Part shown: in pieces, positions 1 through 6,316 of the stretch
How positions within the stretch are numbered: position 1 is the stretch's first letter
Layout: every line of letters starts with the position of its first letter
Made by a program: the position numbers and the translations under genes
The notes under the pieces: model-generated
What the model saw: the letters and a program-made list of their open reading frames with translations, nothing else
Told to the model about the DNA's origin: nothing
The model's database searches: none
Assembly (NCBI GenBank): GCA_028715585.1
Contig: JAQURN010000064.1
Span: forward strand, 1 to 7,055
Length of the DNA stretch: 7,055 nt
Direction of reading: 5' to 3'
From: Actinomycetota bacterium
GTDB lineage: Bacteria > Actinomycetota > Geothermincolia > Fen-727 > JAQURN01

Positions 1-3000
1 TATTCTCTCCCTTCACTATGGCTTCATATACCTTGACTCTCCCAACAACATCATCGCTCTTGACGGTGAGAAGTTCCTGCAAAGCGTGGGCAGCCCCATA
101 CGCCTCCAGTGCCCAGACCTCCATTTCCCCAAATCTCTGGCCCCCAAACTGAGCCTTCCCTCCGAGGGGTTGCTGAGTCACAAGTGAATATGGACCTGTC
201 GAGCGCGCATGAATCTTATCGTCCACCAGATGCACGAGTTTCATCATGTAGATATAACCAATGGTTATTTCCTTTGAGAATAGTTCTCCCGTCTGCCCGT
301 CACGCAGCCTTGCCTTTCCGCTCACAGGAAGGCCGGCTTTCTTGAGAACGTCCGCTATATCGTCCTCTCTGGCACCATCAAATACAGGGGTGGTTACATG
401 CGTTGGACCCTCTCCGTCAAACCCCTCGTGCGCGGCCCATCCAATATGAGTTTCCAAAATCTGGCCGACATTCATTCTCGAAGGCACCCCGAGAGGGTTA
501 AGAATTATGTCAACAGGAGTTCCGTCCTCCAGGAAAGGCATATCCTCGATAGGGAGAATTCTCGCGATTACTCCTTTGTTTCCATGCCTCCCAGCGAGCT
601 TGTCCCCCTCTTTTACTTTTCTGCGATCCGCCACATATACACGAACAAGCTGATTCACCCCTGGAGAAAGTTCGTCTCCCTTCTCTCTCGAAAAGGTTTT
701 TACATCTATTACCTTTCCCGACTCTCCGTGAGGGGCTTTTAGGGAAGTATCCCTCACTTCGCGAGCCTTCTCGCCAAATATAGCTCTGAGGAGCTTCTCC
801 TCCGCGGTGAGCTCGGTCTCGCCTTTTGGGGTTACCTTCCCAACCAGTACGTCTCCTCCCTTGACGTTAGCTCCGACATAAACAATCCCGTTTTCATCCA
901 GGTCTCCCAGCGTCTCTTTGGGGACATTCGGAATATCGGCGGTTATCTCCTCGTCGCCCAGCTTTGTCGACCGTGCTTCTACCTCGTGTTCCTCAATGTG
1001 GATAGAAGTAAAGACATCATCTCTCACGCACCTTTCGCTTATGACTATCGCGTCCTCGAAGTTGTAGCCCTCCCACGGCATAAACGCTACAAGGATATTT
1101 TTCCCAAGGGAAAGCTCTCCGTGATCGGTGGATGGACCGTCAGCTATCACTTGTCCAGCCTCCACATTCTCCCCTTCGCTCACGATTGGCCTCTGGTTTA
1201 CACATGTCCCCTGGTTGGAGCGTCCAAACTTTTCAAGTTTATATGTTTTCTTCTCCCCATCATTGCCTTTGATTTCGATTGTCCTTGAATCAACATAGCT
1301 GACTTTTCCATCGGAGTTTACGCTCACCACATCCCCATTATCCTTTGCCGCGCGGAACTCCATCCCGGTAGCCACAAGGGGGGCTTCGGGCGTAACAAGC
1401 GGAACCGCCTGACGTTGCATATTTGAGCCCATGAGAGCGCGGTTAGCATCATCGTGTTCGAGGAAAGGAATGAGAGCGGTCGCCACACTTACAATCTGGC
1501 TAGGGGAAACATCCATATAATCCACTTCTTTCGCGTTGACGGTCGCAACTTCCCTGCCTAACTTGGGAGCCGTGCACAGAACGCGTTCCTCCTTGAATCT
1601 TCCACTTTTAGTAAGGGGGGCATTGGCATGAGCGATTATGTATTTGTCTTCCTCGTCAGCGGTCAGGTATTCAATCTCATTGGTGACAACCCCATTTTTG
1701 ACTTTTCGATAAGGGCTCATCAAAAAGCCAAACTCGTTAACTCGAGCATACGTGGCGAGATTTCCGATAAGGCCGATGTTTGGGCCCTCGGGAGTTTCTA
1801 TCGGGCACATACGCCCATAGTGCGAAGGGTGGACATCCCTTACCTCGAAACCCGCTCTCTCTCGAGAAAGACCACCGGGACCGAGGGCGGATAGCCTTCT
1901 CTTATGCGTAAGCCCGGCAAGAGGGTTTGTCTGGTCCATAAACTGTGAAAGTTGACTCGAGCCAAAAAATTCCTGCACCGCGGCAACCAGAGGTCGGATA
2001 TTTATAAGGGTTTGCGGGGTTATCGCTTCCGCTTCCTGGGTTGACATCCTCTCCTTGATAACCCTTTCCATGCGGGAAAACCCTACCCTTATCTGGTTCT
2101 GTATCAGTTCCCCAACTGTCCTTATCCTCCTATTCCCCAAGTGGTCTATGTCGTCGGTTTGGCCTCCACGACCCTCGGAGAGGTTTACCAGATAACGTAT
2201 GGTTTCCAATATGTCCTCGCGTGTCAGCATGCCTACTTCGAGAGGAACATCGAGGTTAAGCTTTTTATTCACTTTGTATCTTCCAACTGGCGCGAGATCG
2301 TAGCGCCTCTCGTTGAAAAACAAGTTTTCAAGAAGCAATTTTGCGCTTTCGACGGTTGGTGGTTCGCCCGGTCTTTGCTTTCTGTAAATATCTACAAGGG
2401 CCTCTTCCACGCTTCTGGTAACGTCCTTCTCTAAAGTTGCCTCTATGCAAGGCGCCCCATCAAACAAACCTAAAATCTCCTCGTTGGTCGCGTAACCTAG
2501 GGCTCTAAGAAGAACAGTGACCAGCTGACGTCTTTTCCTGTCGATACGCACACCAATGGTGTCCTTCTTGTCCACATCAAACTCAAGCCAGGCACCCCTG
2601 GAAGGGATTATCTTCCCCGTGTAAAGTTCCTTGTCAGTCTCTTTGTCGATTTCCAGGCTGAAGTAGGCTCCTGGTGACCGAACTAGTTGACTTACCACTA
2701 CTCGCTCGGTCCCGTTGAAAATGAATGTACCCTTCTCCGTCATCAAGGGCAGGTCTCCCATAAAAACAGACTGCTCTTTTATTCCATGCGTCTCCTTATT
2801 TACAAGGCGAACTTCTACATAGAGAGGAACCGAATAGGTAATACTTTTCTGTTTGCATTCCCCCACCGAGAAGGGAGGGTCACCAAAATAGTGGTCCCCG
2901 AACTCAACTGCCATGGTTCCAGTGAAGTCCTCGATAGGGGAAATATCACGAAACACGCCTTTGAGACCCTCGCCCATGAACCACTCATAGGATTCTCTCT

Positions 3001-3085
3001 GAACCGCTATCAGGTTGGGCACCGGTAAGATTTGCGGAATCCTCGCAAACGAAAAGCGCTTGCGTTCAGCACCTATTAGCGACAA
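1..3085 (-). CDS. rpoB: RNA polymerase beta subunit RpoB, 3' end cut by window edge
   Basis: Encodes the beta subunit of DNA-directed RNA polymerase, which forms one pincer of the active-site cleft. The reading frame is open for 1028 codons to the window edge, and spot translation at many points keeps one frame, so no frameshift is seen. Landmarks: N-terminus ERKRFSFARIPQILPVPNL; TEKGTFIFNGTERVVVSQLVRSP-type segment; rifampicin region FFGSSQLSQFMDQTNPLAGL then THKRRLSALGPGG (about residues 374-404); MPWEGYNFEDA (669-679, acidic pair E677/D678); GDKLAGRHGNKG (828-838, active-site lysines K829 and K837). It ends in VGRVKVYEAIVKGEN, so only a few dozen or so residues are missing. The start is TTG at 3085: an in-frame TGA lies seven codons upstream, no ATG or GTG start fits, and a strong AAGGGGGTAA ribosome site precedes it. 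The protein is compact, without proteobacterial insertions. By recall it is nearest to actinobacterial RpoB. rpoC would be expected next to the left. Confidence 0.98.
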   Translation of the reverse strand, partial: MSLIGAERKRFSFARIPQILPVPNLIAVQRESYEWFMGEGLKGVFRDISPIEDFTGTMAVEFGDHYFGDPPFSVGECKQKSITYSVPLYVEVRLVNKETHGIKEQSVFMGDLPLMTEKGTFIFNGTERVVVSQLVRSPGAYFSLEIDKETDKELYTGKIIPSRGAWLEFDVDKKDTIGVRIDRKRRQLVTVLLRALGYATNEEILGLFDGAPCIEATLEKDVTRSVEEALVDIYRKQRPGEPPTVESAKLLLENLFFNERRYDLAPVGRYKVNKKLNLDVPLEVGMLTREDILETIRYLVNLSEGRGGQTDDIDHLGNRRIRTVGELIQNQIRVGFSRMERVIKERMSTQEAEAITPQTLINIRPLVAAVQEFFGSSQLSQFMDQTNPLAGLTHKRRLSALGPGGLSRERAGFEVRDVHPSHYGRMCPIETPEGPNIGLIGNLATYARVNEFGFLMSPYRKVKNGVVTNEIEYLTADEEDKYIIAHANAPLTKSGRFKEERVLCTAPKLGREVATVNAKEVDYMDVSPSQIVSVATALIPFLEHDDANRALMGSNMQRQAVPLVTPEAPLVATGMEFRAAKDNGDVVSVNSDGKVSYVDSRTIEIKGNDGEKKTYKLEKFGRSNQGTCVNQRPIVSEGENVEAGQVIADGPSTDHGELSLGKNILVAFMPWEGYNFEDAIVISERCVRDDVFTSIHIEEHEVEARSTKLGDEEITADIPNVPKETLGDLDENGIVYVGANVKGGDVLVGKVTPKGETELTAEEKLLRAIFGEKAREVRDTSLKAPHGESGKVIDVKTFSREKGDELSPGVNQLVRVYVADRRKVKEGDKLAGRHGNKGVIARILPIEDMPFLEDGTPVDIILNPLGVPSRMNVGQILETHIGWAAHEGFDGEGPTHVTTPVFDGAREDDIADVLKKAGLPVSGKARLRDGQTGELFSKEITIGYIYMMKLVHLVDDKIHARSTGPYSLVTQQPLGGKAQFGGQRFGEMEVWALEAYGAAHALQELLTVKSDDVVGRVKVYEAIVKGEN

Positions 3086-3087
3086 AA

Positions 3088-3097
3088 TTACCCCCTT
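3088..3097 (-). promoter_or_regulatory. rpoB ribosome binding site
   Basis: AAGGGGGTAA is a near-consensus Shine-Dalgarno sequence, and the G run ends five bases before the TTG at 3085. Together with the in-frame stop upstream it fixes TTG as the rpoB start. Confidence 0.8.
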
Positions 3098-3137
3098 GTT
3101 TCCTCAGAAAGGCTTGCAAAAAATCGACACCCAGAGA

Positions 3138-3155
3138 CTCAAGTAAACCTCAAGT
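3138..3155 (-). repeat. two direct copies of ACTTGAG in the rpoB leader
   Basis: ACTTGAG occurs at 3155-3149 and again at 3144-3138, with starts 11 bases apart, about one helical turn. They lie just downstream of the predicted rpoB transcription start. They could be a protein site or chance; nothing in the window identifies a binding protein. Confidence 0.35.
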
Positions 3156-3177
3156 GGCAAAAACTACATGACCTATA

Positions 3178-3207
3178 ATGATAGAATTTTTTACTAGCAA
3201 TTGTCAA
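3178..3207 (-). promoter_or_regulatory. sigma-70/sigma-A type promoter for rpoB
   Basis: A perfect -35 box TTGACA (3207-3202) is followed after 18 bases by TATCAT (3183-3178), a five-of-six match to TATAAT. The spacer is AT-rich. Transcription would begin near 3171 and give an untranslated leader of about 85 bases before the rpoB TTG. It sits in the 250-base non-coding gap between rplL and rpoB, where an internal rpoB promoter is plausible. The call rests on sequence match only. Confidence 0.65.
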
Positions 3208-3270
3208 CGAAAATTCGACTAAAATTTTACAGCAACCGTGAAGAGTTAAGAAAATGGAAGATTTTCAAGC

Positions 3271-3298
3271 AAAAACTACCAACGCCTTCCCTCGGTAA
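3271..3298 (-). terminator. weak terminator-like hairpin between rplL and rpoB
   Basis: On the minus strand TTACCGA (3298-3292) can pair with TTGGTAG (3282-3276), seven pairs including two G-U, around a nine-base loop. TTTTT (3275-3271) follows directly. The stem is weak and the U-run short, so at most it would attenuate part of the transcripts coming from rplL, just before the rpoB promoter. It may be chance. Confidence 0.3.
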
Positions 3299-3335
3299 GG
3301 ATTTATTAATGTTCAAGATAAAGAACCCGCCTTGC

Positions 3336-3728
3336 TCACTTGAGCTCGACAGTCGCACCAGCTTTCTCGAGCTGTTCCTTTATCTTTTCGGCTTCCTCTT
3401 TACTAACCCCTTCCTTGACCGGCTTAGGTGCCTCCTCGGCCAGTGCCTTTGCTTCTTTCAATCCCAGGTTTGTTATGGTTCGAATTTCCTTTATCACGGG
3501 AATCTTCTTCTCACCAACGGAGGTAAGAATAACATCAAACTGTTCCTTCTCCTCAGAGGCGGCTTCCGTTGTCTCCGCTGCCCCCCCTGAAACAGGGCCA
3601 GATACTACCTGGGGCTGCGCGCTGACACCAAATTCCTCCTCTGCAAGCTTAACAAATTGGGCAAGCTCCATGACCGTCCAAGACTTCATTGCCTCAAGAG
3701 CCTGCTCTGGGCTTAACTTCTCCGCCAA
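3336..3728 (-). CDS. rplL: 50S ribosomal protein L7/L12
   Basis: Encodes the 130-residue stalk protein that binds L10 as dimers and recruits translational GTPases to the ribosome. The N-terminal dimerisation helices (about 1-35, ELAQFVKLAEEEFGV) lead into an Ala/Gly/Ser/Pro-rich flexible hinge (about 36-60). The globular C-terminal domain follows (about 61-130), with VIKEIRTITNLGLKEAK and APKPVKEGVSKEEAE, the surface that contacts EF-Tu and EF-G, and the usual ending ATVELK. Length is typical for the family. I place the start at TTG 3728 because it lies five bases after a consensus AGAGGTGA and gives the usual N-terminus. The in-frame GTG at 3737 lies inside that Shine-Dalgarno sequence and is unlikely. 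A 97-base gap separates it from rplJ, with no promoter or terminator that I can see, so both are probably on one mRNA. Confidence 0.97.
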   Translation of the reverse strand: MAEKLSPEQALEAMKSWTVMELAQFVKLAEEEFGVSAQPQVVSGPVSGGAAETTEAASEEKEQFDVILTSVGEKKIPVIKEIRTITNLGLKEAKALAEEAPKPVKEGVSKEEAEKIKEQLEKAGATVELK

Positions 3729-3733
3729 AATAA

Positions 3734-3741
3734 TCACCTCT
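3734..3741 (-). promoter_or_regulatory. rplL ribosome binding site
   Basis: AGAGGTGA lies five bases upstream of the TTG at 3728. It decides the start, because the GTG at 3737 that would add three residues is part of this site. Confidence 0.75.
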
Positions 3742-3825
3742 TTTTTCTCATCAATTCTCTCATTTGATTCCTATATCCACCCAGCTCTTCCCTTCGGGCA
3801 AGATCGCCTCCGTTTATGGTTCCCC

Positions 3826-4365
3826 TCAAGCGCCGCCTTGGTTTTCCTCTAGCTCTCGCTTCCGCGCCACAGCTGAAAGCGTGTAGATAAGTTTGCTGAT
3901 TACCCTCTCGCCGATGCTTACCAGCGAGCCCACTGGCGAAGAAACGCTGCCAAGCATCTTTGCAATGAGGATATCGCGTGGAGGAAGACTCGCCAACCAT
4001 TCTGCCTCTTTTTCATCGAAGAGCCTGCCGGAATACAGTCCGCCTAATAGCCTGAATTCTTTTCTCCCTTGAGAGAACTGCTTCAAAGCTTTAGCCACCG
4101 AAGAAGGGTCGTCGCCCGTCAAAACTAGGGCAACAGGTCCTTCTATGAGAGATGAAACCTTTTCCTTGTCCGTCCCTTCAAGCGCTATGCGCGCAAGACT
4201 GTTCTTTACAACGCGGAGCTCCGCCCCCAATGTCTTCAGCATCCTTCTGAGCTCATTCGACTCATACACTTTGATGCCCCTGTAGCAGAGTAAGAGGACG
4301 CCATCGGATTTCTCGAGACGCTTCTTTATCTTTTTTACTTCTTCCTTCTTCTCAGCTTTACGCAT
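3826..4365 (-). CDS. rplJ: 50S ribosomal protein L10
   Basis: Encodes L10, the stalk base protein that binds 23S rRNA through its N-terminal domain and carries L7/L12 dimers on its C-terminal helix. In family members the free L10-L12 complex also represses its own mRNA. From ATG 4365 the product has 179 residues. Visible are LLLCYRGI (about 24-31), LRRMLKTLGAELRVVKN (39-55, RNA-binding core), EGPVALVLTGDDP (75-87), and a long C-terminal helix from about 144 to 171 for L12 binding. The start is uncertain. ATG 4365 gives the usual family length, but its GGGGAG is only two bases away. An in-frame TTG at 4380 adds five residues (MKWGA) and has GAGG at a six-base spacing, but that GAGG lies in the leader terminator's 3' arm. 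The gene follows the structured leader described separately. Confidence 0.95.
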   Translation of the reverse strand: MRKAEKKEEVKKIKKRLEKSDGVLLLCYRGIKVYESNELRRMLKTLGAELRVVKNSLARIALEGTDKEKVSSLIEGPVALVLTGDDPSSVAKALKQFSQGRKEFRLLGGLYSGRLFDEKEAEWLASLPPRDILIAKMLGSVSSPVGSLVSIGERVISKLIYTLSAVARKRELEENQGGA

Positions 4366-4378
4366 AGCTCCCCATTTC

Positions 4379-4400
4379 AAAAAAGGCCTCTTCCGAGGCC
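4379..4400 (-). terminator. intrinsic terminator/attenuator ahead of rplJ
   Basis: GGCCTC (4400-4395), tetraloop GGAA and GAGGCC (4390-4385) form a perfect six-pair GC-rich stem, followed at once by TTTTTT (4384-4379). It precedes rplJ rather than following a gene, so it is an attenuator. GCCTCGG (4399-4393) also pairs perfectly with CCGAGGC (4413-4407); that seven-pair alternative removes the terminator's 5' arm and can act as an antiterminator. This fits the termination control known for the Bacillus subtilis rplJ leader. Confidence 0.85.
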
Positions 4401-4490
4401 CCCTTTGCCTCGGCAGGCAATTTTAAGCAATTTGCGCCTGCTTTCTCAGGCTTTGACTAATTATTCAAAGCGGATGACTCCGCGTTTATC
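4379..4490 (-). ncRNA. L10 leader: autoregulatory 5' leader of rplJ-rplL
   Basis: The rplA-rplJ gap is highly structured. In transcription order: GCGGA/TCCGC (4483-4470), CTTTGA/TCAAAG (4470-4451), GCCTG/CAGGC (4451-4436), TTGCCT/AGGCAA (4420-4405), then the terminator. The stretch GAGAAAGCAGGCGC, then GCTTAA and CCTGCCGAGG, matches my memory of the conserved core of the Rfam L10_leader family (GACAGcaGGYGC...CUUAA...CUGCCGAGG). There, L10(L12)n binds a kink-turn region and represses the operon. GCAGGC (4441-4436) can pair with GCCTGC (4418-4413), which would form the family's closing helix. The upstream boundary is approximate. The family call rests on recalled consensus and position, not on a covariance search. 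Confidence 0.82.
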
Positions 4491-4499
4491 ACAGATTTT

Positions 4500-5225
4500 T
4501 TATGCTCCAGCAGACACTCCCTCTGGGAGTTTCACCTTCGTTATCATGGGATCAACCTTTATCGGTGGACCCATTGTGCTAGAAAAAGTTATCGATTTGA
4601 TATAGCGCCCCTTGACCGCGGCGGGCCTTGCCTTGATTATTTCATCGAGAACTGTCTGGTAATTTGCCAGTATATCCTCAACCGGAAAAGAGACCTTTCC
4701 CAGCACGAGATGGACATTCCCTTGCTTATCAACCCTGTACTCAATCTTGCCGGCTTTGGCTTCCCTTACCGCTCTACCTATATCGAAAGTAACCGTCCCG
4801 CTTTTGGGATTGGGCATGAGCCCTCTTGGCCCAAGAATCTTCCCCAGTTTTCCAACAATGCTCATCATGTCAGGAGTAGCAATGGCGACGTCGAAATCCA
4901 ACCATCCCTCCTGTATCTTATCAGCCAGTTCTTTTCCGCCAACCCAGTCAGCCCCAGCCTCTCGTGCCTCCTCTTCCTTCTCCCCGGAAGCAAACGCGAG
5001 AACTTTAACTTCCTTACCCGTTCCCTTGGGAAGCATGACGCTGCCTCTCACCATCTGGTCCGCCCTCCTGGGATCCACCCCAAGCCTGAAGACTACCTCG
5101 AACGTCTCATCGAATTTCGCGTTGGCAAGTTCCTTCACCAATACGGCAGCCTCATATGGGTCATAGAAGCGATTTCTATCTATCTTCTTTAGCTTCTCCT
5201 GGTACTGGCGACTTCTACTTTTCAA
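4500..5225 (-). CDS. rplA: 50S ribosomal protein L1
   Basis: Encodes L1 (241 residues), which forms the mobile L1 stalk of the large subunit and helps release deacylated tRNA from the E site. In many bacteria it also represses translation of its own mRNA. The two-domain fold is visible. Domain I comes from both ends, with YDPYEAAVLVKELANAKFDETFEV near the start and YIKSITFSSTMGPPIKVDP near the end. Domain II is inserted at about 68-160. The signature GKLGKILGPRGLMPNPKSGT spans about 125-144. The start is TTG 5225: the codon immediately upstream in frame is TGA, and AAGGA (5238-5234) sits eight bases away. The gene overlaps the end of rplK by 11 bases, so translation is probably coupled. The structured rplJ leader begins almost directly after its TAA stop. 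Confidence 0.97.
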   Translation of the reverse strand: MKSRSRQYQEKLKKIDRNRFYDPYEAAVLVKELANAKFDETFEVVFRLGVDPRRADQMVRGSVMLPKGTGKEVKVLAFASGEKEEEAREAGADWVGGKELADKIQEGWLDFDVAIATPDMMSIVGKLGKILGPRGLMPNPKSGTVTFDIGRAVREAKAGKIEYRVDKQGNVHLVLGKVSFPVEDILANYQTVLDEIIKARPAAVKGRYIKSITFSSTMGPPIKVDPMITKVKLPEGVSAGA

Positions 5226-5670
5226 TCAAACTTTCCTTTTCTCCCTCTGCCGCTACCTCTAAGCCCATACTTCTCGCTGTTCCCTCTATAATTTTCTCTG
5301 CCTTTTCCAGGTCATCCGTGTTGAGGTCCACAAGCTTTAGCTTCGCAATTTCCCGTACTTTCTCTGGCGTAATAGTTCCACATTTCTTACGGTTCGGTTC
5401 CCCGCTTCCTTTCTCCAAAGCAGCTGCTTCAAGAAGCAATCTCGAGGTGGGTGGTGTTTTCGTGATGAAAGTAAAAGTTCTGTCTTCATATACAGTTATT
5501 TCAACCGGCACAATTTGGCCAAGCTTGTCCATGGTCTGGGCGTTATATTGCTTGCAGAATTCCATTATGTTGACCCCGTGCTGCCCAAGAGCAGGCCCAA
5601 CGGGCGGAGCGGGATTTGCCTGTCCGGCGGGAATCTGAAGTTTTATAACCGTGGATACTTTTTTAGGCAT
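5215..5670 (-). CDS. rplK: 50S ribosomal protein L11
   Basis: Encodes L11 (151 residues), which binds the GTPase-associated region of 23S rRNA next to the L10-L12 stalk and is the site of thiostrepton action. The N-terminal domain (about 1-72) shows IKLQIPAGQANPAPPVGPAL and the conserved prolines. The C-terminal RNA-binding domain (about 75-140) shows KGSGEPN, then GTITPEKVREIA, and IIEGTARSMGLEV. Residue 97 is Cys in KKCGTIT, where Val is more usual. The C-terminus has a charged tail of about ten residues past the core. The start ATG 5670 is preceded by GGAGGTAA. It begins only 17 bases after the nusG stop, with no room for a separate promoter, so it is probably transcribed from further upstream. 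Its 3' end overlaps rplA. Confidence 0.98.
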   Translation of the reverse strand: MPKKVSTVIKLQIPAGQANPAPPVGPALGQHGVNIMEFCKQYNAQTMDKLGQIVPVEITVYEDRTFTFITKTPPTSRLLLEAAALEKGSGEPNRKKCGTITPEKVREIAKLKLVDLNTDDLEKAEKIIEGTARSMGLEVAAEGEKESLIEK

Positions 5671-5687
5671 CGCCTATTACCTCCATC

Positions 5688-6224
5688 TCAAAGCCTCACC
5701 ACCTGCTCAAACGAGAGCTCCACTGGCGTTTCCCTGCCGAAAATCGAAAGAAGAACCTTGAGCTTATGCTGGTCAAGGCTCACCTCTCCCACTGTCCCGG
5801 TGAAATCGGCAAATGGCCCCTCGATAACCTTTACGCCATCACCCTCCGAGAATTCCACTGAGACTTTTGGCTTATCCGTTTCCTGCCTTGTTAGCACTCT
5901 GCTCACTTCTTCCTCTGGAATCGGGGTCGGCTTTGCGGGAGTCCCCACAAAACCGGTAACCCCAGGTGTATTCCTGACTACATACCAGGAATCGTCATCG
6001 AGCTTCATCTTAACAAGAAGGTACCCTGGCAGGAGCTTCTTCTCTACAAGCTGCTTTTTTCCAGCCTTGTATTCTAGGATGTTCTCGGAAGGCACCGCAA
6101 TCTCGAATATCTTGTCTTTCATGTGCATCGAATCGATGCGGTGCTCCAATTTTTCCTTTACTTTATTTTCGTAGCCCGAATAGGTATGGACTACATACCA
6201 TCTTACTTCATCGCCTTCAGGCAT
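5688..6224 (-). CDS. nusG: transcription termination/antitermination factor NusG
   Basis: Encodes NusG (178 residues). It binds RNA polymerase at the clamp through its NGN domain and contacts ribosomal protein S10 or Rho through its KOW domain, affecting elongation, pausing and termination. The NGN domain covers about 1-112 (RWYVVHTYSGYENKVKEKL; LLPGYLLVKMKLDDDSWYVV; NTPGVTGFVG). The KOW domain covers about 124-178 (EGDGVKVIEGPFADFTGTV, ending SFEQVVRL). No insertion is present, so this is the plain NusG form rather than a specialised paralog. ATG 6224 has an overlapping GGAGGGAG site just upstream. It lies 100 bases after secE, across a T-rich gap, and 17 bases before rplK. Confidence 0.98.
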   Translation of the reverse strand: MPEGDEVRWYVVHTYSGYENKVKEKLEHRIDSMHMKDKIFEIAVPSENILEYKAGKKQLVEKKLLPGYLLVKMKLDDDSWYVVRNTPGVTGFVGTPAKPTPIPEEEVSRVLTRQETDKPKVSVEFSEGDGVKVIEGPFADFTGTVGEVSLDQHKLKVLLSIFGRETPVELSFEQVVRL

Positions 6225-6316
6225 ACTCCCTCCGTGAGAAACAACCTTCCGGAATTTTCAAAGCACTGCCGAGAAAACCCAAAAATGGATATATAAAAGA
6301 AAGTAAACCAAAAAAG

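Noticed and set aside
1..3085. Possible frameshift or insertion in rpoB, since no complete frame ends in the window
   Set aside because: Codon phase agrees at all points translated from start to edge, and known motifs appear in order. The gene is simply cut by the window edge.
3301..3335. Terminator directly after rplL
   Set aside because: Only a four-pair GTTC/GAAC stem with no T-run is present.
3735..3737. GTG as the rplL start, three codons upstream of the TTG
   Set aside because: The GTG is part of the AGAGGTGA ribosome site, and the added residues do not match the family N-terminus.
3734..4000. 88-codon minus-strand frame running from inside rplJ into the rplL ribosome site
   Set aside because: It is the shifted frame of rplJ, arginine-rich without a domain, and has no ribosome site of its own. 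Its end next to the rplL start is suggestive of coupling but probably chance.
4710..5192. Two overlapping plus-strand open frames antisense to rplA
   Set aside because: Both lie fully inside rplA on the opposite strand, have no family resemblance, and lack convincing ribosome sites.
5515..6174. 219-codon open frame on the plus strand across nusG and rplK
   Set aside because: It is antisense to two clearly recognisable genes, low in complexity (Ser/Thr/Pro-rich), resembles no family I know, and is explained by the codon bias of the real genes.
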